The notes under the pieces: generated by a model
Told to the model about the DNA's origin: nothing
The model's database searches: none
The model's input: only the letters and a program-made list of their open reading frames with translations
In this document: positions 40,409 through 50,358 of the stretch, piece after piece
Numbering within the stretch: position 1 is the stretch's first letter
How the letters are laid out: every line of letters starts with the position of its first letter
Assembly: GCA_029262515.1 (NCBI GenBank)
Contig: JAJCZH010000020.1
Location: 1-64,000, forward strand
Length of the DNA stretch: 64,000 nucleotides
Reading direction: 5' to 3'
From: Deltaproteobacteria bacterium
Lineage (GTDB): Bacteria > Desulfobacterota > GWC2-55-46 > JADFVP01
Position numbers and translations under genes: made by a program

Positions 40409-41554
40409 CTAAACTGGTTCACCGCCGGTGTTCTTCAACACCGGCTCACCAAGGCCGCACTGCTTCTTCGCTTCTGCTGCCGTACCCCCGTCTTCGAGGC
40501 GCGTCAGAGAGTATGAGTACCGGGAGGCCTTGCCGCTCAGTTCGTCGTACTTTGTGCTCGCGTTGCCCAGATGGCGTCCGAGTATCGAGATGTCGGAGAG
40601 TATTGCGTCGAAGTCGTTACCGAGGCGGTCGAGGTGGGCGAGTATCTCTCCGGCGCGCTCACCGACCTCTGCGCCTCTTAACCCCATAAGCACACTCTGG
40701 AGGTAGAGATAGAGCGTATTGGGCGAAACCGGAACCACTCTGCGGGCGAAGGCGTACTCTGAGAGCGTGACGCCGCTTGTATTCTTGTCGCTCTTCTCAC
40801 CACCAACATCCCTGACTATACTCTCGTAGTAGATGTTCTCGGCAGGTATATACATCAGCGCGAAGTTTACCGTGCCTTCGGCAGGTTGAATATACATATC
40901 AGCCACCGCATTGATATGCTTTTTGCAGGCCGATATAAAAGCACGGCGGTAAGCTTGAGCCTCTTCATCCGACGAAGCCGAGACGAGACGCCTGAAACTC
41001 TCTAGCGGAAACTTGGAGTCAATCGGCACGGCACCGCCCTCGAGCTTAACAAGCGCATCTACGCGCGTTCCGTTGGAGAAGTTGTGCTGCAACGTGAAGT
41101 GGGCCACCGGGAGAGACTGTGCCAGCAGGTCGCCCAGAAGAAACTCTCCGAGGCCACCTCTCAGCTTCGGGCTCTTGAGTATCTCCTCAACTCCGCGAAT
41201 ACTGTTACCGAGCTCCATCAGCCTCTCGGTTGTTGAGCCGAGTTCGCCTAGCCCCCGCTGCACCCCTGAAACCATGCGCGCGGCGTTCTCCATCCGATCG
41301 CTTATCTGGCCTGTCGAGTTCTGCATCTGTGTAGAGATTAAGGAGAGTTGGTCGTGGACCAGCGTAGTGACTCCAGAGATGGAACTGCTCACTGAATTGA
41401 TGCCGAGAGCAAAAGAGGCCTCAAGTTCACGCTTCAAGGCCTCATGCTTTTCGTCTACCTTGCGAGCCTTGACCGCACCGCGAATAGAAAGAAGAATCAA
41501 CCCGAGCAACAGAAGGGAGATTATCGCAAGCAGTATGATGACCACTATCTGCAT
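40409..41554 (-). CDS. rmuC: DNA recombination protein RmuC
   Basis: SPKLRGGLGEFLLGDLLAQSLP, VPIDSKFPLESFRRL, IPAENIYYESIV. Confidence 0.95.
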   Translation of the reverse strand: MQIVVIILLAIISLLLLGLILLSIRGAVKARKVDEKHEALKRELEASFALGINSVSSSISGVTTLVHDQLSLISTQMQNSTGQISDRMENAARMVSGVQRGLGELGSTTERLMELGNSIRGVEEILKSPKLRGGLGEFLLGDLLAQSLPVAHFTLQHNFSNGTRVDALVKLEGGAVPIDSKFPLESFRRLVSASSDEEAQAYRRAFISACKKHINAVADMYIQPAEGTVNFALMYIPAENIYYESIVRDVGGEKSDKNTSGVTLSEYAFARRVVPVSPNTLYLYLQSVLMGLRGAEVGERAGEILAHLDRLGNDFDAILSDISILGRHLGNASTKYDELSGKASRYSYSLTRLEDGGTAAEAKKQCGLGEPVLKNTGGEPV

Positions 41555-41687
41555 ATCGGCTCGGCCAGTAGAGGAGGAAGGTATTGAATCGATTTTTCCC
41601 GGTTATACCAATATAGAACAGCAGCAGGATTGCCTCATCTTTTTTATACGAGACTACCCTGCTGCTGCTTTGCTGTTGTTACGTTAC

Positions 41688-44600
41688 TCAGGCCCGCGCG
41701 CCGTCGGTCGGTGCGGACTTACCCTTGACATCCTTGCGTACGGACGGCGGCCTGCTAACTCCACGCCCCATGTAATCTTTGGCCTGATGGATAAAGGCCT
41801 CCATGCGGGTTGACGAGTTAGAGTCCTCATTACCTTCGTAAACCATATTGAGATACGGGATATTGTTGTTATCCTCACGGAGCTTCTTAAGCACGGCATT
41901 GACTACAGTACCCGGCATACAGGTAAAGGGCATTGCGTTAACTATGCCGGAAGCGCCGTTCTCTATAAAGTCTATCGACTTGCCTATGCTGAGCACTGCC
42001 TCGCCCTCGAAGGATTCGTCTATATAGTTCTCCGCCTTCTTCATTATATCTTCGACTCTCGGCTCGTGACCGCTTCTCATACCGACGTTGATGATATTCT
42101 CCATCTTCTTCTCGTCTTTGTGCTGGAAGAAGTTCTCAACCGTCGTTCTGAAAAAGTCGCCGTAGAGTTTGCGCTTCCAGTTCTTGCGCCTCGAAGTTAC
42201 GTTGGTGTAGAAAATCCACTCCGATACCGTCGGCATGCGAACCTCTGCCCCTAGCGCCTCAAGCTTCCTGACAAGATCTTCGTTGCTGAAGCGGTTGTTT
42301 CTTACATAGATCTCACCGACCACACCGACGATCGGCCTCGTGCCCACACCTTCAACCTCTATAGAGCTAAAGGCCCTCGCCGCGGCCTTGAGCTCAGCCT
42401 CAGGGAACTTCTTCTTCCTTATCGAATCGTTTACGCTGCGAATCGAGTCCCAGTAGACTTTGTCGCTCTCGCCCTCGATCTTCTCATACGGACGCGTCTC
42501 ACGGAGCCTCTTTTCAAGCAGGTCGGCAGCCAGAATACCCCACCACGCAAGGCGCGCGAAGTTTCCGTCAACCATGCCGAGCTCTTTGTAGAAGGTACCG
42601 TCCTGGTCCGGGGCGTAGATAGGCACAGAATCGAAACCTAGCTCGTCGAGCACGGTGCGCTGGTACCTGTTGTACTGCCCGAAACGGCACGGGCCGTTAC
42701 CAGAAGGCATAAAGAAGGCCGAGTTGTCGGGATCGAACTTCTCGTCCTTAAGCGTCTTTACCATGTCTCCGGTAGTAAGTATGCACGGGTAGCACTCGCG
42801 CCCCGAGGTATGGCGCCTGCCGAGCTTCAACGACTCCTCATTCGGCATCTCCATTACCTTGGCATCTATACCGAAGGCCTGAAAGGCTGCGGCTATGCCG
42901 TGGGAACCGTCTGCCATATCAGGCAGGTAGAGCTTCTTGCGTATTCCGGTCCTGTCGAGAACACCCTTCTTCTCCTGCTCCTTCATCTTCTTGCCCTTGA
43001 TGTTCTTGATCGAGTCTAGGTACGCCTCGCACCTCGTAATAGCACCCGCATCAGCAGAGTGCTCGTCGAGCTCAAGCTGCAAGAAGGGCTTGCCGCCCGA
43101 GACCTCTTTATAGAAGTGTGAAATCATCGAGTCGGGTCCGCAACCGAAGTTGGTTATATAGACAGAGAAGAGGCGCGGGTCGTCCTTTATGTACTTGGCG
43201 GTAGCGAGAATCCGCTGGCCGCTCTTCCAGTACATATCCTCTCTCAGAACCTCGTCTATCTCGTCATCTATAGGCAGCATATCAAACGGTATTGCAATGG
43301 TGCCCATTTCGCGAAGCTTCTGCGGAAGCTCGAGGTTGATTCCAGAGTCCATGGTATTGTACGACCGGCCCGTTATAACTAGCGCGGTGTCTTCGGGCGC
43401 CAGAGAGTCGACTACCTCTTTACCCCTCTTCAGCAGCGAGGCATTGAAATCGTCCCACGCCTTCAAAGCGACCTTCAGGGCGTTATCTACCTTCGACTTC
43501 TTCACCCCTAACATAGCGGCAAAGGTTACGAACTCTTTTTTGAGGTTCGCGAAAGTCTGGTTGAAGTGGAAGACCGGACTCCAGACCTCTATACCGTGAG
43601 CCTCATAGTCGAAAGCGGCGTTGGTATAGTACGGCAGCGCCTGCACATACGGGCAGAGCACCGTAAAGTGCGAGTGGTTCTGAGACTTGGCCGGTCTGTA
43701 GTTGATAATCGACGGGATAAATATCTTGTCGGTTCCCATCTCAATCAATTCCTGAATATGGCCGTGCGTGACCTTAATCGGGAAGCAGGTCTCGGTGACT
43801 ATCTTCTCGATACCGTCTTTTACTATATCCTTGTTGGTCGGCGACGACATCCTCATACGGTATCCCACCTGGTCGAAGAAAGCCTTCCAGAACGGGAACA
43901 TCTCGTACATGAAGAGCACGCGCGGTACGCCTATGACCGGTGCGTCCTTGCCAGCAACCTTTCCCCTGTAAGTCGAGTAGAGCAGCTTCTCTCTCTCTTT
44001 ATAGAGGTCTGGAAGCGTGTTCTCTTTCTTCTTATTAGCATCCGTCTCGTACTTGTCGCACCTGCCTCCGTAGTGAAGCGGCTCCTCGCCCTCTACCTGC
44101 ACCTTCCTGATCTCACAGATGTTGGAGCAGTCGGTGCACTCGAAGCTATCGAGCGTGTACTTTCTCTTTCCGACGTCAAAGCCCTTGAAGCGAGTCGTAG
44201 CCCCTGCCGTCATCTCCTTCTTGGCGAGCATTGCAGCGCCGATCGCGCCAGTCACATCATGGTTCTCAGGCACGTGAATCTTCTTGCCGGTTACCTGCTC
44301 GAATGCAGCGACAACGCCGAGATTGGCAGCCGTGCCGCCCTGGAAGAAGATCTTGTTTCCGATCTTCCTGTCGCCAACAACCCTATTAAGGTAGTTCTGA
44401 ACAATTGAGTAGGAGAGCCCTGCGACGAGTCCGTCCCTTGCGACACCCTTTTGCTGGTGGTGAACCATGTCCGACTCTATGAAGACAGTACACCTCTCGC
44501 CCATAGATGGCGGGGCCTCGCAGTCGAGAGCGAGCTCGCTGAACTCGCCTTTTATGCTTATGCCGAGTCTCTCGGCCTGCTCCTCAAGGAAACTGCCGGT

Positions 44601-45962
44601 GCCCGCAGCGCAGACCTTGTTCATCTCAAAGTCAACTACCACCGCGTCCTGGAGAGCAATATACTTGGAGTCCTGCCCGCCGATCTCGAAGATGGTATCG
44701 ACCTCGGGGTCTATCTCGGCTGCCGCCGTCGCCTGCGCGGTTATTTCGTTGCGCACCACGTCGGCCCCTACAAAGTCACCGGAGAGGTAACGGCCTGAAC
44801 CTGTGGCGCCCACTCCTACCACGTTCACGAACTCGGCACACTCTTCGCCGACCTCGTCGAGCCCCTTGCGTATCGCCTCAATAGGACGGCCTGCGGTCGG
44901 CAGGTACCGTTTGCTTATAAGTTTATAGTCGGAATCCACGAGTATTACGTTGGTGGAGGTTGAACCGATATCGAGCCCGAGGTACGCGTCTACCTTTACG
45001 CCGGGCGTAAACTGGTAACCGGTGCTCGACTGTCCGAGAGAGGGGTGCTCGTCCGGACCTATGAGCTTGTCAAGAGAACGGGAATTGCTCTTGTCAGAAC
45101 TGATAAATTCCTGCAGCTCTTCTACGCCGCGAAACTCGCCGAGCCCCTTGCCCTTTTCTAGCGAGCTGAAGACCGCGCCGAGTGCCCCCATAGTGGCAAA
45201 ATGCTCGGATACGACAAAGTCTTTATCGTCGAGCTCAAGCACGTCCTTGAAGGCCTTCCTGACACCAGGGTTTGCCGCTACTCCGCCCTGGAACGCCACG
45301 GGAGCTATAAAGTCCTTACCCCGGCCTATCGTCGCCTTGAAGTTTCTGGCAACCGCGTAGCAGAGCCCAGCAACGATATCGTAATCCGGGGTTGCGACCT
45401 GCTGAAGGTGGATCATGTCACTCTTGGCAAAGACCGAACAACGACCGGCAACACGAGGCGGGTTCTTGCACTTGAGCGAAAGCTCGCCGAAACCCTCTAT
45501 GGTGAGGTCCATGCGTATGGCCTGCTGGTCGAGAAAACTTCCCGTACCTGCCGCGCAGACCGAGTTCATCTGGAAGTCTTCTATCCTTACCTTGCCGGAA
45601 TCCCCGTCAGGAGAGGTGAAGATCAGTTTTGCGTCCTGCCCGCCCATCTCTATAACGGTACGGACTTCGGGGTGATAGACCTCTATCGCCTTGGCCTGCG
45701 AGATTACCTCGTTCGTAAAGTGCGCGCCGATATACGGGGCTATCAACTTGCCGCCGGAACCTGTTGCGGAAACAAGCGCAATCGAATCCATGCCGTAACG
45801 CTCAATAGCATCTTTAAAGAACTTTACGGCAACTTCGAGCGGCTCGCCATGCGTTCTTATGTACTCCTCTTCTAAGATATTGCTCTCTTCGTCAAGCACT
45901 ACTACGTTAGCGCTAACCGAACCGATATCAATTCCGATGTATACTTTTTTTGTGCCTGCCAA
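41688..45962 (-). CDS. acyl-CoA dehydratase activase (tandem BadF/HgdC ATPase domains + DUF2229/dehydratase-like region), 1424 aa
   Basis: YIGIDIGSVSANVVVLDEES and AYLGLDIGSTSTNVILVDSD repeats; two MGGQDAKLI/GGQDSKYI and VCAAGTGSFL motifs. Confidence 0.95.
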   Translation of the reverse strand: MAGTKKVYIGIDIGSVSANVVVLDEESNILEEEYIRTHGEPLEVAVKFFKDAIERYGMDSIALVSATGSGGKLIAPYIGAHFTNEVISQAKAIEVYHPEVRTVIEMGGQDAKLIFTSPDGDSGKVRIEDFQMNSVCAAGTGSFLDQQAIRMDLTIEGFGELSLKCKNPPRVAGRCSVFAKSDMIHLQQVATPDYDIVAGLCYAVARNFKATIGRGKDFIAPVAFQGGVAANPGVRKAFKDVLELDDKDFVVSEHFATMGALGAVFSSLEKGKGLGEFRGVEELQEFISSDKSNSRSLDKLIGPDEHPSLGQSSTGYQFTPGVKVDAYLGLDIGSTSTNVILVDSDYKLISKRYLPTAGRPIEAIRKGLDEVGEECAEFVNVVGVGATGSGRYLSGDFVGADVVRNEITAQATAAAEIDPEVDTIFEIGGQDSKYIALQDAVVVDFEMNKVCAAGTGSFLEEQAERLGISIKGEFSELALDCEAPPSMGERCTVFIESDMVHHQQKGVARDGLVAGLSYSIVQNYLNRVVGDRKIGNKIFFQGGTAANLGVVAAFEQVTGKKIHVPENHDVTGAIGAAMLAKKEMTAGATTRFKGFDVGKRKYTLDSFECTDCSNICEIRKVQVEGEEPLHYGGRCDKYETDANKKKENTLPDLYKEREKLLYSTYRGKVAGKDAPVIGVPRVLFMYEMFPFWKAFFDQVGYRMRMSSPTNKDIVKDGIEKIVTETCFPIKVTHGHIQELIEMGTDKIFIPSIINYRPAKSQNHSHFTVLCPYVQALPYYTNAAFDYEAHGIEVWSPVFHFNQTFANLKKEFVTFAAMLGVKKSKVDNALKVALKAWDDFNASLLKRGKEVVDSLAPEDTALVITGRSYNTMDSGINLELPQKLREMGTIAIPFDMLPIDDEIDEVLREDMYWKSGQRILATAKYIKDDPRLFSVYITNFGCGPDSMISHFYKEVSGGKPFLQLELDEHSADAGAITRCEAYLDSIKNIKGKKMKEQEKKGVLDRTGIRKKLYLPDMADGSHGIAAAFQAFGIDAKVMEMPNEESLKLGRRHTSGRECYPCILTTGDMVKTLKDEKFDPDNSAFFMPSGNGPCRFGQYNRYQRTVLDELGFDSVPIYAPDQDGTFYKELGMVDGNFARLAWWGILAADLLEKRLRETRPYEKIEGESDKVYWDSIRSVNDSIRKKKFPEAELKAAARAFSSIEVEGVGTRPIVGVVGEIYVRNNRFSNEDLVRKLEALGAEVRMPTVSEWIFYTNVTSRRKNWKRKLYGDFFRTTVENFFQHKDEKKMENIINVGMRSGHEPRVEDIMKKAENYIDESFEGEAVLSIGKSIDFIENGASGIVNAMPFTCMPGTVVNAVLKKLREDNNNIPYLNMVYEGNEDSNSSTRMEAFIHQAKDYMGRGVSRPPSVRKDVKGKSAPTDGARA

Positions 45963-46397
45963 CTTGCACCTCCAAAGGTTTCTCTTTATGTAACAACTGT
46001 AAGCTGCTTGCTGCTATTTTTATAAATATAGCCGACAATAAAATAGTAAAGCCGGCTTTGATCAGTGATTTAAAAGAGCATCAATGAAGTACCGGGATAA
46101 GGAACCGCCATTAAAGGCCGGTAGCTATCAGGACCTTCCGGGGTTCGGGTACTGTCAATTTTACTTGGGGGTAGAATAGGTACGATTCCGGGTTACTAAC
46201 TCCCCCTGAGAAAGCTTTTAAGATTTTATATTATCAGCGATTTCCGGTAAAAAGTCAACCAATGCGTAACAGAAGAAATAAATTAAGTATGCAAATAACT
46301 TACTATTTATAGGGATATAGGGCTATTGGCGAACAAAAGCAGGAAGATAGAAGAGAGCGGCAACGGCTCAGGCAGAGAATAAAAAGATCGATAAAGC

Positions 46398-46432
46398 GGA
46401 ACGGCTCCGCGCTAAAAGCGCGGAGCCGTTCC
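46398..46432. other. strong hairpin downstream of cytochrome c gene
   Basis: GGAACGGCTCCGCGCT AAA AGCGCGGAGCCGTTCC. Confidence 0.7.
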
Positions 46433-46472
46433 GGTAAAACAGAAAGCATTCAACTGTACCGTTCAGAACCTC

Positions 46473-46799
46473 TTAGTGGGAGAGGGTCTTGAGGTAGTCA
46501 ACAAGGGCGTTGATGTCGCCGTCAGAGAGGCTCTGAGGGGGCATGCCGAGCGCGAAGTTCTTGTACATCTTCGCAGAACCGTTACGGCCCTTCTTGATTA
46601 CTGTAGCGATGTCAGCGGCTGAGCTGTCTTTGATCCATGCGTTGCCCTGAAAAGCTGGCGCCATTGCGGTACCCTTACCGTCCGGACCGTGGCAAGCAAG
46701 ACATTTCGATTTAAAAAGACCTGCACCGTTTGATGCCATTGCAGAGCCTGCGAAAGCGAGACTGAGTGCAACTACACCGATTCCAATAAATTTACGCAT
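46473..46799 (-). CDS. monoheme class I cytochrome c
   Basis: Signal peptide, KCLACHGPDGKGTAMAPAF, C-terminal MPPQSLSDGDINALVDYLKTL. Confidence 0.9.
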   Translation of the reverse strand: MRKFIGIGVVALSLAFAGSAMASNGAGLFKSKCLACHGPDGKGTAMAPAFQGNAWIKDSSAADIATVIKKGRNGSAKMYKNFALGMPPQSLSDGDINALVDYLKTLSH

Positions 46800-47004
46800 C
46801 TACTTCCTCCTTAATTAAGTGAAATTCAGCGCACAAATTACAACCTATAGGGGGTCCTTGTCAAGTATTTTCTTCACTCGTGCGCCATCTATATAACAAG
46901 GCCGTACCTGGATATAAGAACTAATAGTAAAGTGTGTCTAAATATCATACCGTCTCATGCCAAAAAAAGCCAGAACGGAAAACGTTCCAACACAGGTTCC
47001 GGAT

Positions 47005-48492
47005 TTACGCCTTTGTGCTGCGCCCGAGTAACGTAGCGAGCGCATTGACCACAAAGAGCACCCCGCCGGTAACGGAAATTAACCCGCCGGCGGCCATAAT
47101 CACCATACCGATCAGGCGGCCTGCCTGCGCGAGATCCTGCTCCGTGCCGTAGGTCTTGCGCGCAGAGCCGTGCGAACCGGCGACATAGAGCCCAACCGCA
47201 AAGAGCAGCACGCCTGCAAAATAGACGTACGGCTGAAGCCTTGCGAGCCGAATGCTGTAAAGCCGCCGCCCGATACGCGGGGCCACGACATAAAAGAGAC
47301 CCATAAACGAGATGGTGACGGCACCTATTACAGAGTGGTAATGGGCCGGAATTATCGTATTGATGCCGCGTATCCTCGCGCCGATTATACCGCCGACAAT
47401 AAAGAGCGCCATTGAGAGCAGCGCCGCCGACCATGCCGGGCCTTTGCCCCGCCAGACGCGCCCCTTTACCATAGAGCCGCCTATAACGAGAACGAAGAGC
47501 ACCACGGAGACGACGTGGCCGAACTGCATCATCAACGTAAAACTCTCTTTATACCCGGCAGAAGAGGTATCGAAAAAGTAGTAAATGAATGGAGAGGGAA
47601 TAATAGAGAGCAGAAATAAAGAGTAGAGAACCTTTAAGACAAAAGAGGGTTCCGTGCTTAAGTCATCCTCTTTACAACACTCTTCAGAAGAAGGCAGCTC
47701 ATACGCGGTCGCGCCCCGTATGGCCGTAACAGAGAGCAGAAGCCAGGCCGTAACCATCGCTATGGTATTGGTAAACTGGAGTACGTGCCCGCCGCCCCAA
47801 AAGAGCCTCTCATAATCGATAACAACCTTGCCGGTAGAGTACTGCATATAACCGGAGAGCGCAAAGCAGAGAACAGCGACTAAAATTCCGATGCCGCCTA
47901 CCACCATGCCGAAGCTTTCTACCGGCAGCCCCTTTTTAACTTCAGCCTCTTTAACTTCCGGTCTCCGAAATAAGAGTCCCGCAAAGGAGTTGAGCACGGT
48001 TATAATCAAACCGAGAGCAAAGAGCAACATACCGGCAAAGAAGACTCCGCTCTGCAAAACCGGTACGTAGTTAGCGAGCACGGCCGGGCCGAGCGCAAAG
48101 GCGGCCGAGATGACGACCAGCAAAACACCAACGGAAGAGATACCGAGGGCTACAAAGCCGGAGGTCTTACAAAAGAGCGCGCGCCCGGTGCAAAAGGTCG
48201 AAGTATAGACGAGCAGAAAACCCTCGAAGGCGAGAAACCAGATAACAAAAGCTAAAACAACGTGGCCGACGAGTCCGACGTAGATATAGTCTCGCCCGAG
48301 CGGCAGCAACTCCCCTATGTACGGGGTTCTTGCAAGCGCTATAAGCAGGGCGAAGAGCCCGGCAAAACCGAGCGACAGGACGGAGAGCAGCAGCCAGCCG
48401 TATATCAACCTTGCCGCAGAGCCCGAAGATATCTCTTTTTTAATGGTATCCATAGCAGTCAAACATGTAGCAGATAGGACTTCAAAAAACAA
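47005..48492 (-). CDS. divergent heme-copper oxidase subunit I-like membrane protein
   Basis: WGGGHVLQF and IPAHYHSVIGAVTISFMGLFYVVAPR motifs; alternative start at 48453 (MDTIKKEISSG). Confidence 0.75.
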   Translation of the reverse strand: MFFEVLSATCLTAMDTIKKEISSGSAARLIYGWLLLSVLSLGFAGLFALLIALARTPYIGELLPLGRDYIYVGLVGHVVLAFVIWFLAFEGFLLVYTSTFCTGRALFCKTSGFVALGISSVGVLLVVISAAFALGPAVLANYVPVLQSGVFFAGMLLFALGLIITVLNSFAGLLFRRPEVKEAEVKKGLPVESFGMVVGGIGILVAVLCFALSGYMQYSTGKVVIDYERLFWGGGHVLQFTNTIAMVTAWLLLSVTAIRGATAYELPSSEECCKEDDLSTEPSFVLKVLYSLFLLSIIPSPFIYYFFDTSSAGYKESFTLMMQFGHVVSVVLFVLVIGGSMVKGRVWRGKGPAWSAALLSMALFIVGGIIGARIRGINTIIPAHYHSVIGAVTISFMGLFYVVAPRIGRRLYSIRLARLQPYVYFAGVLLFAVGLYVAGSHGSARKTYGTEQDLAQAGRLIGMVIMAAGGLISVTGGVLFVVNALATLLGRSTKA

Positions 48493-48646
48493 GGCTTAAC
48501 ACCCTAAAAGCCCATCCATCCTCCAGCCGCTGACACGCCGCAGGCCGTAATGCACCCCAACTTGATTGAAATCATTGATTCACATCTTGCATCTATTATA
48601 TTTTAATATATAATAGAAAGAAAACATCTTTCAAAGGAGTGTACAC

Positions 48647-48877
48647 ATGTTCAAAGACAGAGTTGAAGAGGCATTACAGGGTATTAGGCCAGCACTACAG
48701 GCAGATGGTGGAGACGTCTCTTTAGTAGATGTAGACGAAGAGAAGGGTGTCGTGAGGGTACAGATGCAGGGGGCTTGTTCAGGCTGCCCAAGTGCGCAGG
48801 TCACACTCGCAATGGGTATCGAGCGCGCCATAAAAGAGGCCGTACCTGAAGTAAAAGAGGTTCTTTCCATTAACTAG
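48647..48877 (+). CDS. NifU C-terminal-domain protein
   Basis: IRPALQADGGDVSLVDVDE..VQMQGACSGCPSAQVTL. Confidence 0.95.
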   Translation: MFKDRVEEALQGIRPALQADGGDVSLVDVDEEKGVVRVQMQGACSGCPSAQVTLAMGIERAIKEAVPEVKEVLSIN

Positions 48878-48885
48878 TTGCTGTT

Positions 48886-48919
48886 GCCCCCGCCGGCAGC
48901 ATGGCGGGGGCGGCTTTTT
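48886..48919 (+). terminator. terminator after NifU-like gene
   Basis: CCCCCGCC GGCAGCAT GGCGGGGG CGGCTTTTT. Confidence 0.8.
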
Positions 48920-49107
48920 GGATTTCCGGTTCGACCAGCTTCTGGCCTTACTCCTGACAAGTAATTCAGGAGTCTGTTCCATTCTGCAAAACATTGTACC
49001 TGAGAGAGTATCGGTTTTCGCTCTGCCAAAGAGGGTACCGATTCCGTTGCCTGCTGGAAACGACCAAAAATACCGGTACGGTTATATGCCACTGTGGTTT
49101 TAAAATG

Positions 49108-49146
49108 AAGCCGAACCCTTTCTCGTTACACCTGGGTTCGGCTTTA
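49108..49146. terminator. putative terminator hairpin
   Basis: AAGCCGAACCC ... GGGTTCGGCTTT. Confidence 0.6.
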
Positions 49147-49196
49147 ATGCTTCGGCTGCAACCGTAAACAGCATAATCTCTATGAGGAATAAGAGC

Positions 49197-49376
49197 ATGT
49201 CTTTTTATATACTGGACGAGTGCGTAGCATGCGGCGTCTGCCTGCCGGAATGCCCTGAAGGGGCGATCTCGGAAGGCGAGCCGTTCACCATAGACCCGCA
49301 GCTCTGTACCGAGTGCGGAGCCTGCGCCGAGGTCTGCCCTGTGGACGTATGCCAACCAGACCCCGACTCGGAGTAA
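49197..49376 (+). CDS. 2[4Fe-4S] ferredoxin
   Basis: CVACGVCLPECPEGAI and CTECGACAEVCPVDVC. Confidence 0.95.
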   Translation: MSFYILDECVACGVCLPECPEGAISEGEPFTIDPQLCTECGACAEVCPVDVCQPDPDSE

Positions 49377-49428
49377 GAGAACCCGAAACAGACAGAGCAC
49401 AGAGGGTTTAATCAGAAAAGGATAAAAC

Positions 49429-49851
49429 ATGAGCCGTATTACCGTAAATTTCATAAAGTGCGCTATAATCTACTTCATATTCGCCATGCTGCTGGGGCTT
49501 CACATGAGCGCAGGCGGTCCAAAGTACCCGTACCTCCAGATCCACACCCACTTCAACCTTCTCGGTTGGATGTCGATGATGATCTACGGTGTCGGTTACC
49601 ATATACTGCCCCGCTTTTCGGGCAAACCGCTCTGGAAAGAGAGCCTCGCCACAGCCCATATCTGGCTCGCCAATATCGGCCTGCTCGGCATGGCATTGGG
49701 CTGGTTGATCCAGTCAACCCCGGTGCACCTGTTCTTCAGCGCGGTAGAGGGGCTCTCTATGATCTTCTTTGCGGTAAATATGTTCAAGACCATACGCGCT
49801 GTCGATCCGCCGAAACCGGCGGCGGCAAAACCGGCAGCAGCCAAGAAGTGA
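49429..49851 (+). CDS. small heme-copper-oxidase/NnrS-like membrane protein
   Basis: LQIHTHFNLLGWMSMMIYGVGYHILPRFSG, four predicted TM segments. Confidence 0.65.
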   Translation: MSRITVNFIKCAIIYFIFAMLLGLHMSAGGPKYPYLQIHTHFNLLGWMSMMIYGVGYHILPRFSGKPLWKESLATAHIWLANIGLLGMALGWLIQSTPVHLFFSAVEGLSMIFFAVNMFKTIRAVDPPKPAAAKPAAAKK

Positions 49852-49875
49852 AGATATAATTAAGTTGAGTCAGAC

Positions 49876-50085
49876 ATGAGCAAGATAGAGATAACGGACG
49901 ACATGGTAATAGCCACTGTCATGAACAAGTACCCGGCAACGGTAAAGGTCTTTCGTAAATACCTCGGCAAGGGGTGCCGCGACTGTCCGGGTTCGAATAA
50001 CGAAGATATCGCATTCGGTTCGATGATGCATAACGTGGAACTCGAAACTCTGATCGATGCGTTAAACAAAGCCGTAAACAGATAA
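49876..50085 (+). CDS. DUF1858-like domain protein
   Basis: TDDMVIATVMNKYPATVKVFRKYLGKGCRDCPGS. Confidence 0.75.
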   Translation: MSKIEITDDMVIATVMNKYPATVKVFRKYLGKGCRDCPGSNNEDIAFGSMMHNVELETLIDALNKAVNR

Positions 50086-50089
50086 ACGG

Positions 50090-50290
50090 GTGGATAATAT
50101 GACAGAGCAGAAGATAACGAAAGAAACAATAGTAAACGACTGTATCCGCGACTTTCCGAAGACCATAGGGGTCTTCACGGAGTTCAACATAGACTCTTGC
50201 TGCGGCGGGGCCGTTAGCATTGAGGACGCCGCCGTACGCGACGGAGCGAACGTAGATGCGATGCTCGCCGAGCTCAACGCCCGGGCCTGA
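50090..50290 (+). CDS. DUF542/ScdA_N-like domain protein
   Basis: IVNDCIRDFPKTIGVFTEFNIDSCCGGAVSIEDA. Confidence 0.8.
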   Translation: MDNMTEQKITKETIVNDCIRDFPKTIGVFTEFNIDSCCGGAVSIEDAAVRDGANVDAMLAELNARA

Positions 50291-50358
50291 ACCCCGTTTT
50301 TTTTTGCTACAATAACAAACTGCAAACCAACCCAGATGACAGAGGGAGGATATATAAA

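Noticed and set aside
43566-44408. 280-aa plus-strand ORF antisense to the activase
   Set aside because: Shadow ORF opposite a strongly conserved coding region.
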